Assembly: GCA_963716135.1 (NCBI GenBank) | Contig: OY970289.1 | Coordinates: 372,001-436,000, forward strand | Direction: 5' to 3' | Source: CAVRAW01 sp963716135 | Lineage (GTDB): Bacteria > Planctomycetota > Planctomycetia > Pirellulales > JADZDJ01 | DNA length: 64,000 nt | Shown: in pieces, positions 30,423-40,423 of the stretch | Position numbering within the stretch: the first letter of the stretch is position 1 | How the letters are laid out: each line of letters starts with the position of its first letter | Position numbers and translations under genes: made by a program | The notes under the pieces: generated by a model | Told to the model about the DNA's origin: nothing | Databases searched by the model: none | What the model saw: only the letters and a program-made list of their open reading frames with translations

Positions 30423-33400
30423 CTAGCCCACGTACACGCCGGCGGCCATGTCGATGTTGGTTTCCAGGAAGTGGTCGACTTGGAAGCCCGACAGCGGCTC
30501 GAAAGCGCGGACGTCGTGCGAACTGCCGGCCAGGCCCTGACCCGTGTAGATCGTGACGGCGTGCTTGCCGGTGTCGGTGCGCGTGCCGTTGTTCAGCGGG
30601 TCGTTGCTGAAGATCGATTCGTGCACCGCCACGCGCACCGGGGCGTTGATGTTGCCGGTGGTATACGCTTGGAATTCCTTCAGCAGGATGCCGAAGTTGG
30701 CGTCGAACACGCGAACTCTCGACTTCCCGCCGGTGCCGGCGCCCAGAATGACTTCCGCCTGGCCGTCGCCATCCACGTCGCCGGCGGCAATCGAGACGCC
30801 GCCCCTAAACTTGGTTTCGAAGGCGTTGAACTGGCGCAAGACGTCGCCGGTTTGACCATCGAACACTTTGACGGTTGCTACGTTGCCAGTTCCTGGCGCG
30901 GTGATGATTTCGGCGCGCCCATCGTTATCAATGTCCGCCGCCGCCACCACGGCTCCGGTGACCACCGTCTTGGCGTACGGCTGAAATACCAGAATGCCCG
31001 GCGTAATATTGATGAGGGTGTCAACCGCCGCGACCTGCACTTGCGAAACCGGTTGAATTGCCTTTACGGAACGCTGGATCGAAGTGATGATTTCCGGTTG
31101 TCCGTCGCCGTCGACGTCGCCGGCCGCGACATACAGGCCCTGCTTATAGGCGGCGCCGTTGGGCTGGTAGCTGTTCAACAGCACGCCGTTGGTGCCGTCG
31201 AAGATCCGCACCTCGGCCACACGCCCCGCATTGGGCGCGGTAATGATGTCTGGCGTGCCGTCGCCGTTGAGATCGGCGGTCGTCACTTGCACGCCACCTT
31301 TGTAGGTCAGTTCATAGGCATAGAACTGGTACAGGAAGGCGTGCGTGGTGGCATCGTAAACTCGAATCAATGGCTTGCTGTTACTGCCGCCACTGGCGGC
31401 AACGGCTAAAATGCTGATCGGTGGGGTCGCGGCATCCGGCGGCGGATCGAACAACTCGATATTGCTATAGGCGATGGGCTTATCGAGCGCTGCTGAATAT
31501 GATCGTGCCGTCCCCGGGGCCGCCCGGAATGTTCGTGGCGCCGGTCGTGCCGGTCAGCCGCACGGCCAGCGTGTCGCCATCGGGCGGCAATGTGCCCGGC
31601 GGCGGATCTTGCCCGTCGATGAAGTAGCCGGTGGTCAAGCTGGGCGTGACGATGAATTCATTGTTGCCCTGCGTGCCGGTCACCGAAACCGATTCGGCGC
31701 CGGTGTAGCTGATGCCCAGGAATCCTTGGAACAACGGCCCGACCACAGGAATGTACTGCAACAACGTCGGAGTGATGGCGTAGTTCAGGGCGTCGGCGAC
31801 GGCGGAGTCGTCGATATTCACCGAATCGATGCCGGTGCCCAGCTCAACCGTGACGCCTTGTAATCCGGTGGGCAGCGCGCCGCCGGTGGAGAAAGTGACG
31901 GTGTCGTTGCTGGCGCCCAAGGTCGTGTTGATATCGAGCTGCTTCACGTTCGTGATCTGCAGCGCGCCGAATAGCCCCGGCGTGAAGAAGGGGCTGCTCA
32001 CCTGGCCGCCGATGCTCCAAATACCGGCGATCGGGCTGGTGATCACGACGTCGTTGTTTAAGAAACCCGGCGACTTAACCGCCAATTGATTGAATGTATC
32101 GAGCCGAACCGCGCTGTCGTTGCCAGGATTAAAGTGATCGAAAGTCACCGTCGTGGTGAACGGCGTGACCACCGTCTTCCTCTTGACTACAGCGCTCGTG
32201 CTGCCGGTGATTATCAGCTTGCCGGCCGAAGGCGCCAGCAGACCTTCGTAAATCAAACTCTTAACAACGAGATTCGCGTTGTTGAACGGCGGGGGCGCGG
32301 CTGGCGTGAATTGAGCATTGTATGCGCCGTTGCCGGTGAACTGCACGAACTTAACGTCCGGGCCGCCATGCACGGTGACATTCACGCCCAGCGTCGGATC
32401 GATGAAAATCTGGTCGTCGCTGGTGGCGCCTTGCACGACGATGCGGAAAGGTTGACCATCATCCCTACGTCCTGGAATTACAATCTTCGACAGATTGATG
32501 ACGTAGGTGTACGAAGCGACAACTCCGAGTTCATCCGTCGCTAAGGTGGTGTATGTGTTGTCGGTGAAGGCGTTGACGGTGACCTGCGCCTGAGTGGCGT
32601 TGATCTTAGTGATGGTGATCTGGTCGAAGGCGCCGGTGCCGGTGACGTACGCCACGTCGGGGTTGGCGCCAATATCTGGATCGTTGGCCAGTTGATCGTA
32701 ACTGTTGACGGTCACCGTCGGGTCGGCATTAACCGTGGAATCAGGCGGCGTAAAAAAGAATTCGGGACCGCCGCCAACCGATTGAAGCACGACGCCAAAC
32801 AATGGATTGGGCGTCGAGGGCGGAAACGGCAAAGGGAACGGAGTGCCGGTCAACAATGCAGGATCGAAAATCGTGCCGAACCTGAGGTACTGATTCATGT
32901 CGGCGCCGTCTTGCATCATCGTGAAGCGCTGGAAGTAAGCCGCATTGGTATCGTTAATGGGTGTGCTAAACGGGGCCGGAAGCAAGGAGTTCTCGGCAAA
33001 TCCCGCTTCTTGCATGACGTTCGATTGGTTGATGAGCGACACGTTGGGATCGAAGAAGCTGGTGAATGGTCCACCCAGCCCGTTGTCCACTTCGGAAACG
33101 CCGTAACCGAAACCGATCGCATACAGCGCGGCATTGGCCAGCGCCACGTTCAGCGATCCGCCGGTGCCGCCGGCGCCCAGCACGCGATTGACCCAATAGT
33201 TCACGTCGATCACTGCCCCGGTATCCAAGCGGTCGGGCCGGTTTACACCTGTCGTAGGGCCCGCCATGACTTTGAAATTTGCGGAAATCGGTATGTTCAT
33301 CGCAACGGCGACGTTGTTGATCGTTTGAAACAGTCCACCGAAGAAAACGTACACGTCGTCGCTGCCAAATTGAGGAACAGCAGCAGTGCCATTCGCTGGC

Positions 33401-33987
33401 GAGCCGCCATCGCCCGGCAAATTGTTGGTCCCTTCTAGCAGAGTTGCTCTGGATAACGAGTTTGAAGAGCCTGCGGACGGGTTGGCAGGAGGCCAACCAA
33501 ACACATTCGATTCAACCGACGAGACGACTTGAATGTCGAACGGCTCTAAGGCCTGTTGGATCTGAGCGGTAATTGCCAATTCCAGGGTGATCGCGTCGGT
33601 GATCACGGGTGTAGAATTCAACGACGAATTCAGCAACGTGCCCAAACTAAGAATCTCGAACGTGGGCGTGCTAACTATAGGATTAATAATTCCAAAAAAC
33701 TCTTCCAGCCGGTTGCGAGTGCCAAGGCCTGTACCAACCAGTGCGTCGTGCAATCCTTTCGGGGTTGTCGATAAATCTCCAAAACCCAGATAAGTACCCG
33801 TAGTTTGCACATTGAAGCTGTCGCCGAAATCGAGGTAGACGCGGCTGACCAGTAGGCGGCGGGCTTCCAATTCTTCGATCGCGCTATAGCGACGCCGTTG
33901 GACCTTGGCGCGGCGGCTGAGCCGCTTCGACGCCGGGCGCGATGGAGAGAATAGAGAAGACAGCAGACCGTTGAATGGCTGAAACAT
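30423..33987 (-). CDS. Giant secreted FG-GAP repeat protein with LExRxxL N-terminus (frameshifted near 31480)
   Basis: About 1188 residues reconstructed. The N-terminus is basic (KRLSRRAKVQRRRYSAIEELE) then ARRLLVSRVYLDFGD: the planctomycete-type LExRxLL start that seems to replace an ordinary signal peptide. Residues about 50-400 resemble a metzincin-type protease fold (PFDIQVVSS edge strand, a helix NAALYAIGFGYG where HExxHxxGxxH is expected, then a Met-turn-like SNVMQ), but the zinc ligands are absent. A beta-rich region follows, then FG-GAP repeats (DLNGDGTPDIITAPN, DVDGDGQPEIITS). The ORF stops after FSSAR; removing one T gives SARKPIAYSNIELF and joins the repeat half. It is a paralogue of the gene at 34289-38278 and is probably extracellular. 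Confidence 0.82.
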
Positions 33988-34271
33988 AATCGTCCCGTTC
34001 CTACAATCAGATGTTGTTCAACAAGGTGCCTTGGACGACAACCCGAGGCTGCACTCCCTTAACAACCCCGCATGCCGCAGGAGGTTCCGCGTTTTTTCGG
34101 CGATCGCCGCGTATTCAGAATCTGAGATAGCCCCTCGCCTCGAAAGAGTCTCTCATTCCTTGGCCAGAAGCCCCCCAAACTGCGGCCATCTTTCCAGTCT
34201 GTTTACGCTTGTGCGAACTGTCAAGCTGGCAAATAGGCCCGTACCTTGAGCCTTGCCGGCCGATTTGACCC
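33988..34271. other. Gap between the two giant secreted-protein genes
   Basis: About 280 bases between the terminator of the upstream paralogue and the start of the downstream one. It must contain the promoter or leader of the 33987 gene; GGGAC lies shortly before its ATG. No other feature is supported. Confidence 0.6.
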
Positions 34272-34299
34272 GAAAAAATGGGCTCGATTTAGCCGAGCC
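34272..34299 (-). terminator. Rho-independent terminator overlapping the stop codon of the large secreted-protein gene
   Basis: On the minus strand, GGCTCG and CGAGCC pair around a short loop (34299 to 34281) and are followed by CATTTTTT (34280 to 34273). The stop codon TAA at 34291-34289 lies in the loop. A classic intrinsic terminator that separates the two paralogous genes. Confidence 0.75.
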
Positions 34300-37200
34300 A
34301 TTCGCCGGGGTTGAACGCTACGTCGGTGTCGAGGAACGCATCGACCAGCGCGCCGGTCAGGGGGTTGAATCCCTGGATGGTGCGGCTGCGGCCGTCGTTG
34401 CTCTGCGCCGTGAATAGCACCACGTTGCCGTTGACGTTGCGGGCCACGATTCGCAGCGGCGCTTTGATGTTGCCGCTGGTGTATGCCTGGAACTGCTTGC
34501 GCAGCGTGCCGAAGGTGTCGAACACGCGAACTCTGGAGTTACCCCCCGCGCCGGCGCCCAGCATGATCTCCGAGACGCCATCGCCGTCGGCATCGCCCAG
34601 CGTCAGCGAAACGCTATTCTTGAACGTCGATTCGAAGCCCAGGAATTGGTGCTCCAATTGGAAGGTTTGGCCGTTGAAAACTTTGATGGTCACGACCGAT
34701 CCGGCGCCGGGGGCGGTGACGATATCGGCAAATCCGTCGCCATCGACGTCCGCGACGCCGACCACCGCTCCGGTAGTGACCTTTTCCTTGACGGTGTAGG
34801 GAGCGAACGTGCCCAATGACGCAAACGCGGTTCCCGAACCATTATTCATCAGGGCTCGCACCGACGGCTTGCCGGTGGAGCGCGAGGTGACGATGTCGGC
34901 GAAGCCGTCGCCGTCGAGGTCGCCGACCGCAAAGAACAAGCCGCTCTTGTAGGCCGCTCCTTCCGGATTGAAGGCGACCAACAGCGCCGGAGCAGGATTG
35001 CTGACGAAGTGCGTTGGACTGGCGTCCGCCAGCGATCCCAGCACTTTGCCATCGAACACTTTCACTTGGCCGACGCGGCCGGCGCCTGGAGCGGTAATGA
35101 CGTCCAGCACGCCGTCGTTGTTGACGTCGGCCATTTGCACCCGCACGCCGCCTTTATAGGTTTGCTCATAGGCGTAAAAGCTGGCTACCACGGCGTTGTT
35201 GTTATCGACCTGATAAATCTTCACCAGCGGCTTGCTGCTCTTGCCGGTATCGCCGGCGCCCGCCAAAAGCGGCGCGCCCAACAGCGGATTAAAATCGTCC
35301 AGCGTTTCAATGCTCGTGAAATTCACGTTCTTTTGGCCGCTGGTGAACGACCAGAATCCCGTGCCTGCGCCGGTGATGACCAGCTTGCGGCCCTTGGTGC
35401 CCGTGAAATCCAGCAGCAGCGAATCGCCCGTGGGAACGATGGGATTGCTGCCGTTGATGGTCATGATCGTGCGCAGATTGGGAGTCACGTTGAACGTGTT
35501 GTCCCCCTGGCTGCCGGTGAGCACGATGTTTTCGAGGTTGCTGTCGAAGGTGACGCCGCCAAACGTGCTCGTGTCGGAAACCGTGGTGGCGCCAATGGTG
35601 TAATCCTGCACCGTGGCGTTGCCGGAATCGTCGAGCGTCATCGTATCGGTGCCGCTGCCGGCAAACACGGTCGTCTGGCCGGTGATGCCGTCGATTTCGC
35701 CCGCCAGTCCGAAGAAGAAACTGTCGTTGCCGGCATCGCCAAACAGCATCGCGATTCCGCTCAGGTTCTTCACGTTGAACGTGTCGTTGCCGTCATTGCC
35801 GTGGGCCGTGATATTTCCGGTGACGGTATTGGCGGCATCGCCCAGATTGATGGTGTCGGCGCCGAAGCTGCCGCTGACGGTGGCCGCGCCGGACCACGTC
35901 AAAATGGTCAGAATGTTGTTGCTGAACCCGCCGGCAATGTCGGCGGTCTCGACGCTATTGAGCACCACCGTTCCCCCGCTGCCACCCGGGCCCACCGTCA
36001 GCAGGCCGTTTTGCAGCGTGAAATCGGTGTCGGCGTCGGTGGCAATCGTGTCGTTGCTGGTGCCGCCGTTGTAGGTGAACGCTCCGCCGCCGACCGGCAT
36101 GTTCACATCGGTCGCGGCGATAATTAGCGTGTCGCTTCCCGGACCCAGGTTGATGTTCAGATTTTTCAGCCCAGCCGCGAATGTGCCGCCGCTGCCATCG
36201 ACCGTAACGATGTCGCTCACCACGCCGACGAGGTCCTCGACACTGACCGTCGCAATGCGAGTGAACTCGACATTGGCAAAACCGACCAAATTCGACAAAG
36301 CCGTGGGGCCGGCCGTCCCGTCGATCGTGGTTTCTTGTCCGGGCGTAACGACGGTGGGAATCACGGAACCGGCCTGGTTGGAAAGCGTGATGTTCGAGCC
36401 CAAAAACGCCGGAATTTCGAACCGCAGCGAGCTGAACCCGTCCAAATGCAGCGCGCTGTCGTTGTCAAATTCGAATGCCTGGATGATGGAACCGCTGCTA
36501 ATCGTAAGCGTGGTGTCAAATCGCGTATCGAAGTTGAAGCCCGTCGAATTGATGTTCGAAGGATCGACTCGGATGCTCTCGGCGCCGCTGGCGGAATCGT
36601 CGAGCACCAAATTATCGATGCTGGCGCCGCCGAACACGATGAACTGCACGCCCGATAGCGTCGGATCGATTCGAATGAGGTCGGTATTGAGTCCGGCCTC
36701 AATCAGCACCACTCCCGAGGAAAGATCGATGGTGTACGTTTCGGGAGTGGCAAAAGTGGTGAACGCGCCCTGGGTTTCCGACCAACTGGAAATGAACGAC
36801 GCGGCACTGTAGGTGTCGTCGCGGAACGGACTGATGGAAACGTTCGCAAAACCGGGAGCGCCGGCCGTAATGTTGATAACATCAAACGCGCCGGTGCCCG
36901 ATACATATTCGGCCCCGGTTCCGTTAAACGGATTGTTAACGAGATTGTACTGCGCGCCAGTGTTAGGCCCGATGTCGGGATCGTTCACCAAGGCATCGTA
37001 GGCGCTGGTGGCCCCCGTGCCCAACTGCGTGGGATCGACGTTGGTCACGTTCTGGTTCAGATCGCCGTCCATCATCGAGTAGCGCTGGAAGAACGGCATG
37101 TCGAATGTCGTCGGGAAGCTGGTCGCTCCAGCGTTTGGTCCGGGGCCTTGCCGCATCACATCCGAGCCGCTGAGCATGTCGATGTCGGTGTCGAAGAACG

Positions 37201-38278
37201 GATTGAACGGCTTCGCCTCGCCGTCGCTGGAATGAATCAGGCCCCAACTTTGAGCCGCGATCTGCGCCGCCACGTCGGCGATCGCCACGTTGGGATTTAC
37301 GATGCTCTGGACCTTGGTAGTGCCGTTGTAGCCGTTGGCCAGCGCCTTGTCGAAAATTTCGTCTGCCGCGACGGCCCCGCCCCCATCGGAATACTTCAAC
37401 GGCGGATTGAGCAAAGGATCCGGATCGTCGAAAGTAAGGGGACTGCCATCTGGCAAAAGCAAATCCAGATTCCCGGCGCCAAAAATACCGAGCTGGCCGT
37501 CGTCGCCGACTTGAACGCCGGCCCGCGTCCAACCGCCGACAAGAATGTAGGCGTCTTGATATTGATAACCGGTGCCCGTTACCGAAGCAGGATCGAAGTC
37601 CCGGCCGCGAAGACTCGTAGGATCCGCCGGCGGATTCGCGGGATCAAATGTATTCGGCTCAAACAGCGGATTATTCCGGGCGAGAATCGAAGCCACGGTC
37701 GTTCCATTGCGGCTTGGCGCGCCAAAGCCACTGGCTCCGGAGGGCCCCCTTAAAGCCACCACCTGGATGTTGAATGGGGCAAACATTCGTGTGAGCATTT
37801 GCGTGATCGACGACTCGAACAGCGCATACTGGCTCACCTGCGCCTGAGGCCCGGTTTGGAATTGGAACGGATCATTGCTCGGCTGCTGGCCAATGTTGAA
37901 CACCATCCCTTTGTCACTGAATACGGTCTGCAAAGGGGTATAAGTGATGTTTGGATTTCCGGCATACGTAAATTGCGGACCCAGAAGCCAGCTTGTGCCG
38001 GGGGAGCCGGTGGGCGTGTCCGGCGCGAGATAGCCAAACGTGTTCCAGCCCGCGGTGGTCGGCGTGGTATTCTCCTGCATCGTGGTAGCGTTCATGTTGT
38101 CGCCGAAATCGATGTACAGCGTATTGGTCAGCGCCAGACGCTGTTCCAACGACTCGACACAAGTTTGGCGAGAATAGCCACGCTTACGCCGCAAAGATTT
38201 GCCGACGGAGCGCCGGCGCTTGCCGTCAGAAGGACTGGAAAACCAGGACGAAAGCATGCCGCGCTGCTGGGGAAGCAT
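34289..38278 (-). CDS. Giant secreted FG-GAP repeat protein with LExRxxL N-terminus (intact paralogue)
   Basis: About 1329 residues. The basic N-terminus (KRRRSVGKSLRRKRGYSRQ) leads to CVESLEQRLALTNTLYIDFGD. The next about 380 residues parallel the smaller paralogue: APFNIQVVAL edge strand, then QIAAQSWGLIH, which aligns with HExxHxxGxxH but with the first two histidines and the glutamate replaced, then SDVMRQ as a Met-turn. The middle has Ca-binding-like, haemolysin-type repeats (FTYNGGTSNDTIATDADTD, GNDGNDTFNVKNL), and the C-terminal 350 residues are FG-GAP repeats (DVNNDGVLDVITAPGAG). Probably surface-exposed. ATGs at 38278 and 38257 are both possible starts. It is uninterrupted, unlike its neighbour. 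Confidence 0.85.
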   Translation of the reverse strand: MLPQQRGMLSSWFSSPSDGKRRRSVGKSLRRKRGYSRQTCVESLEQRLALTNTLYIDFGDNMNATTMQENTTPTTAGWNTFGYLAPDTPTGSPGTSWLLGPQFTYAGNPNITYTPLQTVFSDKGMVFNIGQQPSNDPFQFQTGPQAQVSQYALFESSITQMLTRMFAPFNIQVVALRGPSGASGFGAPSRNGTTVASILARNNPLFEPNTFDPANPPADPTSLRGRDFDPASVTGTGYQYQDAYILVGGWTRAGVQVGDDGQLGIFGAGNLDLLLPDGSPLTFDDPDPLLNPPLKYSDGGGAVAADEIFDKALANGYNGTTKVQSIVNPNVAIADVAAQIAAQSWGLIHSSDGEAKPFNPFFDTDIDMLSGSDVMRQGPGPNAGATSFPTTFDMPFFQRYSMMDGDLNQNVTNVDPTQLGTGATSAYDALVNDPDIGPNTGAQYNLVNNPFNGTGAEYVSGTGAFDVINITAGAPGFANVSISPFRDDTYSAASFISSWSETQGAFTTFATPETYTIDLSSGVVLIEAGLNTDLIRIDPTLSGVQFIVFGGASIDNLVLDDSASGAESIRVDPSNINSTGFNFDTRFDTTLTISSGSIIQAFEFDNDSALHLDGFSSLRFEIPAFLGSNITLSNQAGSVIPTVVTPGQETTIDGTAGPTALSNLVGFANVEFTRIATVSVEDLVGVVSDIVTVDGSGGTFAAGLKNLNINLGPGSDTLIIAATDVNMPVGGGAFTYNGGTSNDTIATDADTDFTLQNGLLTVGPGGSGGTVVLNSVETADIAGGFSNNILTILTWSGAATVSGSFGADTINLGDAANTVTGNITAHGNDGNDTFNVKNLSGIAMLFGDAGNDSFFFGLAGEIDGITGQTTVFAGSGTDTMTLDDSGNATVQDYTIGATTVSDTSTFGGVTFDSNLENIVLTGSQGDNTFNVTPNLRTIMTINGSNPIVPTGDSLLLDFTGTKGRKLVITGAGTGFWSFTSGQKNVNFTSIETLDDFNPLLGAPLLAGAGDTGKSSKPLVKIYQVDNNNAVVASFYAYEQTYKGGVRVQMADVNNDGVLDVITAPGAGRVGQVKVFDGKVLGSLADASPTHFVSNPAPALLVAFNPEGAAYKSGLFFAVGDLDGDGFADIVTSRSTGKPSVRALMNNGSGTAFASLGTFAPYTVKEKVTTGAVVGVADVDGDGFADIVTAPGAGSVVTIKVFNGQTFQLEHQFLGFESTFKNSVSLTLGDADGDGVSEIMLGAGAGGNSRVRVFDTFGTLRKQFQAYTSGNIKAPLRIVARNVNGNVVLFTAQSNDGRSRTIQGFNPLTGALVDAFLDTDVAFNPGEWLG

Positions 38279-38600
38279 AGGTGTACCGTCAATGAAGATG
38301 TAGCGATGCGGAGAGGCTTCGCTGCAGCGTGGAGGAGGCCCCTTGGCAGGAAGCCGCAGGCTTCGATTTTCTGTCGGCCCGCGCCCGCGCATGCTGCAGC
38401 AGTTTGGCTCCGATCGGCTGTTCCGAGCTGCCAATCCGCAACGCCCCTAGGCTACGGATTAGCATTCCAGTTTGGTCAAGTCTAACAACAGTGTCAAGTT
38501 AAAACCGGCAGCCTCGATTCGGCCGACAATTCGGAGTTAACTCTACCAACACCGCAGGGGAAGGTTAGTTCCGATGGCGAATGAAAAAAGCAGGGTGGTT

Positions 38601-38619
38601 CCCAAACGGCCAGTTTGGG
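38601..38619. other. Short perfect hairpin upstream of the S53 peptidase gene
   Basis: CCCAAAC (38601-38607) and GTTTGGG (38613-38619) form a 7-bp dyad with a five-base loop, 26 bases before the candidate promoter at 38645. It could be a regulatory site in the divergent region. A second dyad, AAAGCG-TTAG-CGCTTT, lies right after the promoter at about 38672-38687. Confidence 0.45.
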
Positions 38620-38644
38620 GCCTCGATTTAGGGGCCGAATTTGT

Positions 38645-38673
38645 TTGACGTGGCCTGCGGCTGCAAGTACAAA
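38645..38673 (+). promoter_or_regulatory. Sigma-70-type promoter candidate for the S53 peptidase gene
   Basis: TTGACG (38645-38650) and TACAAA (38668-38673) are separated by 17 bases, about 105 bases before the ATG at 38779. The -35 box matches at five of six positions. The following AAAGCG-TTAG-CGCTTT dyad would be in the leader. Confidence 0.4.
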
Positions 38674-38778
38674 AGCGTTAGCGCTTTGCTGAATACACCA
38701 TCGGTTCGCAATTTCGACGGTCTCGCGTGCTCGCTTCTGGCACAACGCGGCAGCTACTAGCTGGGGGAAAGTAATATC

Positions 38779-40398
38779 ATGGGCAGTTCCAAATGGTCGC
38801 GCCACGTGCGGTTGTGCCGGTTCGAAGTGCTGGAGTCGCGGCAGGTGCTGAGCGCCACGTTCGGACTGGACACCGCGGCATTTCCGCAAGCCCACGTCGG
38901 CAAGGCACACGCCGCGGCGACGCCCGTAGGTTTGGGTTTTACTCCCGCTCAGATTAAGCAAGCCTATGGATTCAACAACATCCTCCTCCCGGGAGGAATC
39001 GTTGGCGATGGTCGCGGCCAAACGATCGCCATCGTGGATGCCTTCAACAATCCAACCATCATCAACGACGTCAAGGCTTTTAGCACGCAGTTTGGCTTGC
39101 AACAGTTTAATGTGCCCGGCGGCCCAACGTTTAAGGTGGTCAATCAACGGGGTTCCACCATCCTGCCGGCGAATGCCACCGGCGTGAATTTGTCGTGGGC
39201 GGCGGAGATTGCCTTGGATGTGGAATGGGCTCACGCCATCGCGCCGCAAGCGAACATATTGTTGGTCGAAGCCACCACGAATCTCTTTAGCGATTTGCTG
39301 ACCGCCGTAACCTACGCCCGCAGCGCTGGGCTGGCTCGCACGGGCTCGACCGTCATTAACCCGGTCACCGTGGTTTCGAACAGTTACGGCGGCGGCGAAG
39401 GATTGGGAGAAGAGGCGCTCGATTTTTACTACACCACGTCGGCCGGCCATGTGGGAGTGACGTTTGTTGCCTCGGCCGGCGACGACGGCGCACCGGCGAC
39501 GTGGCCCTCTGCTTCTCCCAACGTCGTCAGCGTCGGAGGCACGACGTTGAAGCTTACCAACAGCAACTTTTGGTCTAGCGAAGTCGTTTGGTCGAATCCA
39601 ACTGGCGCGGGCGGCGGCGGAGTAAGCGCGTTTGAAAACGTGCCGAACTACCAGCAGGGGCTGGGTCTGGCGATGCGCGGCACGCCGGATGTCTCCTACA
39701 ACGGCGATCCGAACACAGGTGTGCCCGTTTACAGCAGCTTCACGTTTGGCGCCGGCACCCCCTGGGAAGAAATCGGCGGCACCAGCGCCGGAGCGCCCCA
39801 ATGGGCGGCACTGATCGCCATCGCCGATCAGGGACGCGCAATACTCGGCAAAAACTCGCTGGTGAATGCTCAAGCAGTGCTGTACAAGCTGCCAGCTTCC
39901 GATTTCCACGATATCACCTCAGGAACCAACGGGGTCTTCGGAACTCCCGCCAGCGCCGGCTATGACGTGGCCTCGGGTCGGGGTACGCCAATTGCCAATC
40001 TGGTCATTCGCGACTTGATCAATTTCAACGGTTCCGTGCTGTTGCCCGCTAATCGAGCGCCTGCTGTCGGCGGCAGCAACGGTTCGTGGTATTTCTATTC
40101 CAGAGCCAAGAGTGCCGTCGGCGGAGCCCTCGATGGCGCGATGGCGGCGATGTCGCAAGACAATTCGAACTCGCCTGCAAACAGCTCCTCGGCAAACCTG
40201 CCGCGGTACGCCGACGCCGCGAATGTTTTTGTGGCAGCTTGCCAAAACAAAGCGCCCGCGGTGAGCGAAAGCGGCTCGCATTCGGCGGCCGTGTTGCCCA
40301 GCGAAAGCCCCTGGCTATCGCATCGCAGCAGTTCTCGCCGTCATGCGTCGGCCGATGAAGCTGCCGCGGCTACCGACGTGTGCTTCGCCCAAATCTAG
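38779..40398 (+). CDS. Sedolisin-like (S53) serine peptidase with LExRxxL N-terminus
   Basis: 539 residues, probably secreted. The N-terminus RLCRFEVLESRQVLSATF is the same planctomycete-type LExRxxL start as the two giant neighbours. The catalytic core follows without a long propeptide: Glu143 and Asp147 in SWAAEIALDVEWAHAIAP, the oxyanion Asp235 in ASAGDDG and Ser336 in GGTSAGAPQWAA, the S53 triad with serine in a GTSxxxP context. The last about 120 residues are Ser/Ala-rich and unfold-like (NSNSPANSSSANL), perhaps a linker or anchor. GGGGGA precedes the ATG. It is divergent from the giant paralogue pair, with which it may share function; this is inference. Confidence 0.88.
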   Translation: MGSSKWSRHVRLCRFEVLESRQVLSATFGLDTAAFPQAHVGKAHAAATPVGLGFTPAQIKQAYGFNNILLPGGIVGDGRGQTIAIVDAFNNPTIINDVKAFSTQFGLQQFNVPGGPTFKVVNQRGSTILPANATGVNLSWAAEIALDVEWAHAIAPQANILLVEATTNLFSDLLTAVTYARSAGLARTGSTVINPVTVVSNSYGGGEGLGEEALDFYYTTSAGHVGVTFVASAGDDGAPATWPSASPNVVSVGGTTLKLTNSNFWSSEVVWSNPTGAGGGGVSAFENVPNYQQGLGLAMRGTPDVSYNGDPNTGVPVYSSFTFGAGTPWEEIGGTSAGAPQWAALIAIADQGRAILGKNSLVNAQAVLYKLPASDFHDITSGTNGVFGTPASAGYDVASGRGTPIANLVIRDLINFNGSVLLPANRAPAVGGSNGSWYFYSRAKSAVGGALDGAMAAMSQDNSNSPANSSSANLPRYADAANVFVAACQNKAPAVSESGSHSAAVLPSESPWLSHRSSSRRHASADEAAAATDVCFAQI

Positions 40399-40423
40399 TG
40401 GCAGAATCGTCGACGCCGCTTGA

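Noticed and set aside
35009..36812. Plus-strand open frames of 372 and 245 codons
   Set aside because: Antisense to the repeat region of the large secreted protein; FG-GAP and Ca-binding-like repeats on the minus strand explain the long open frames.
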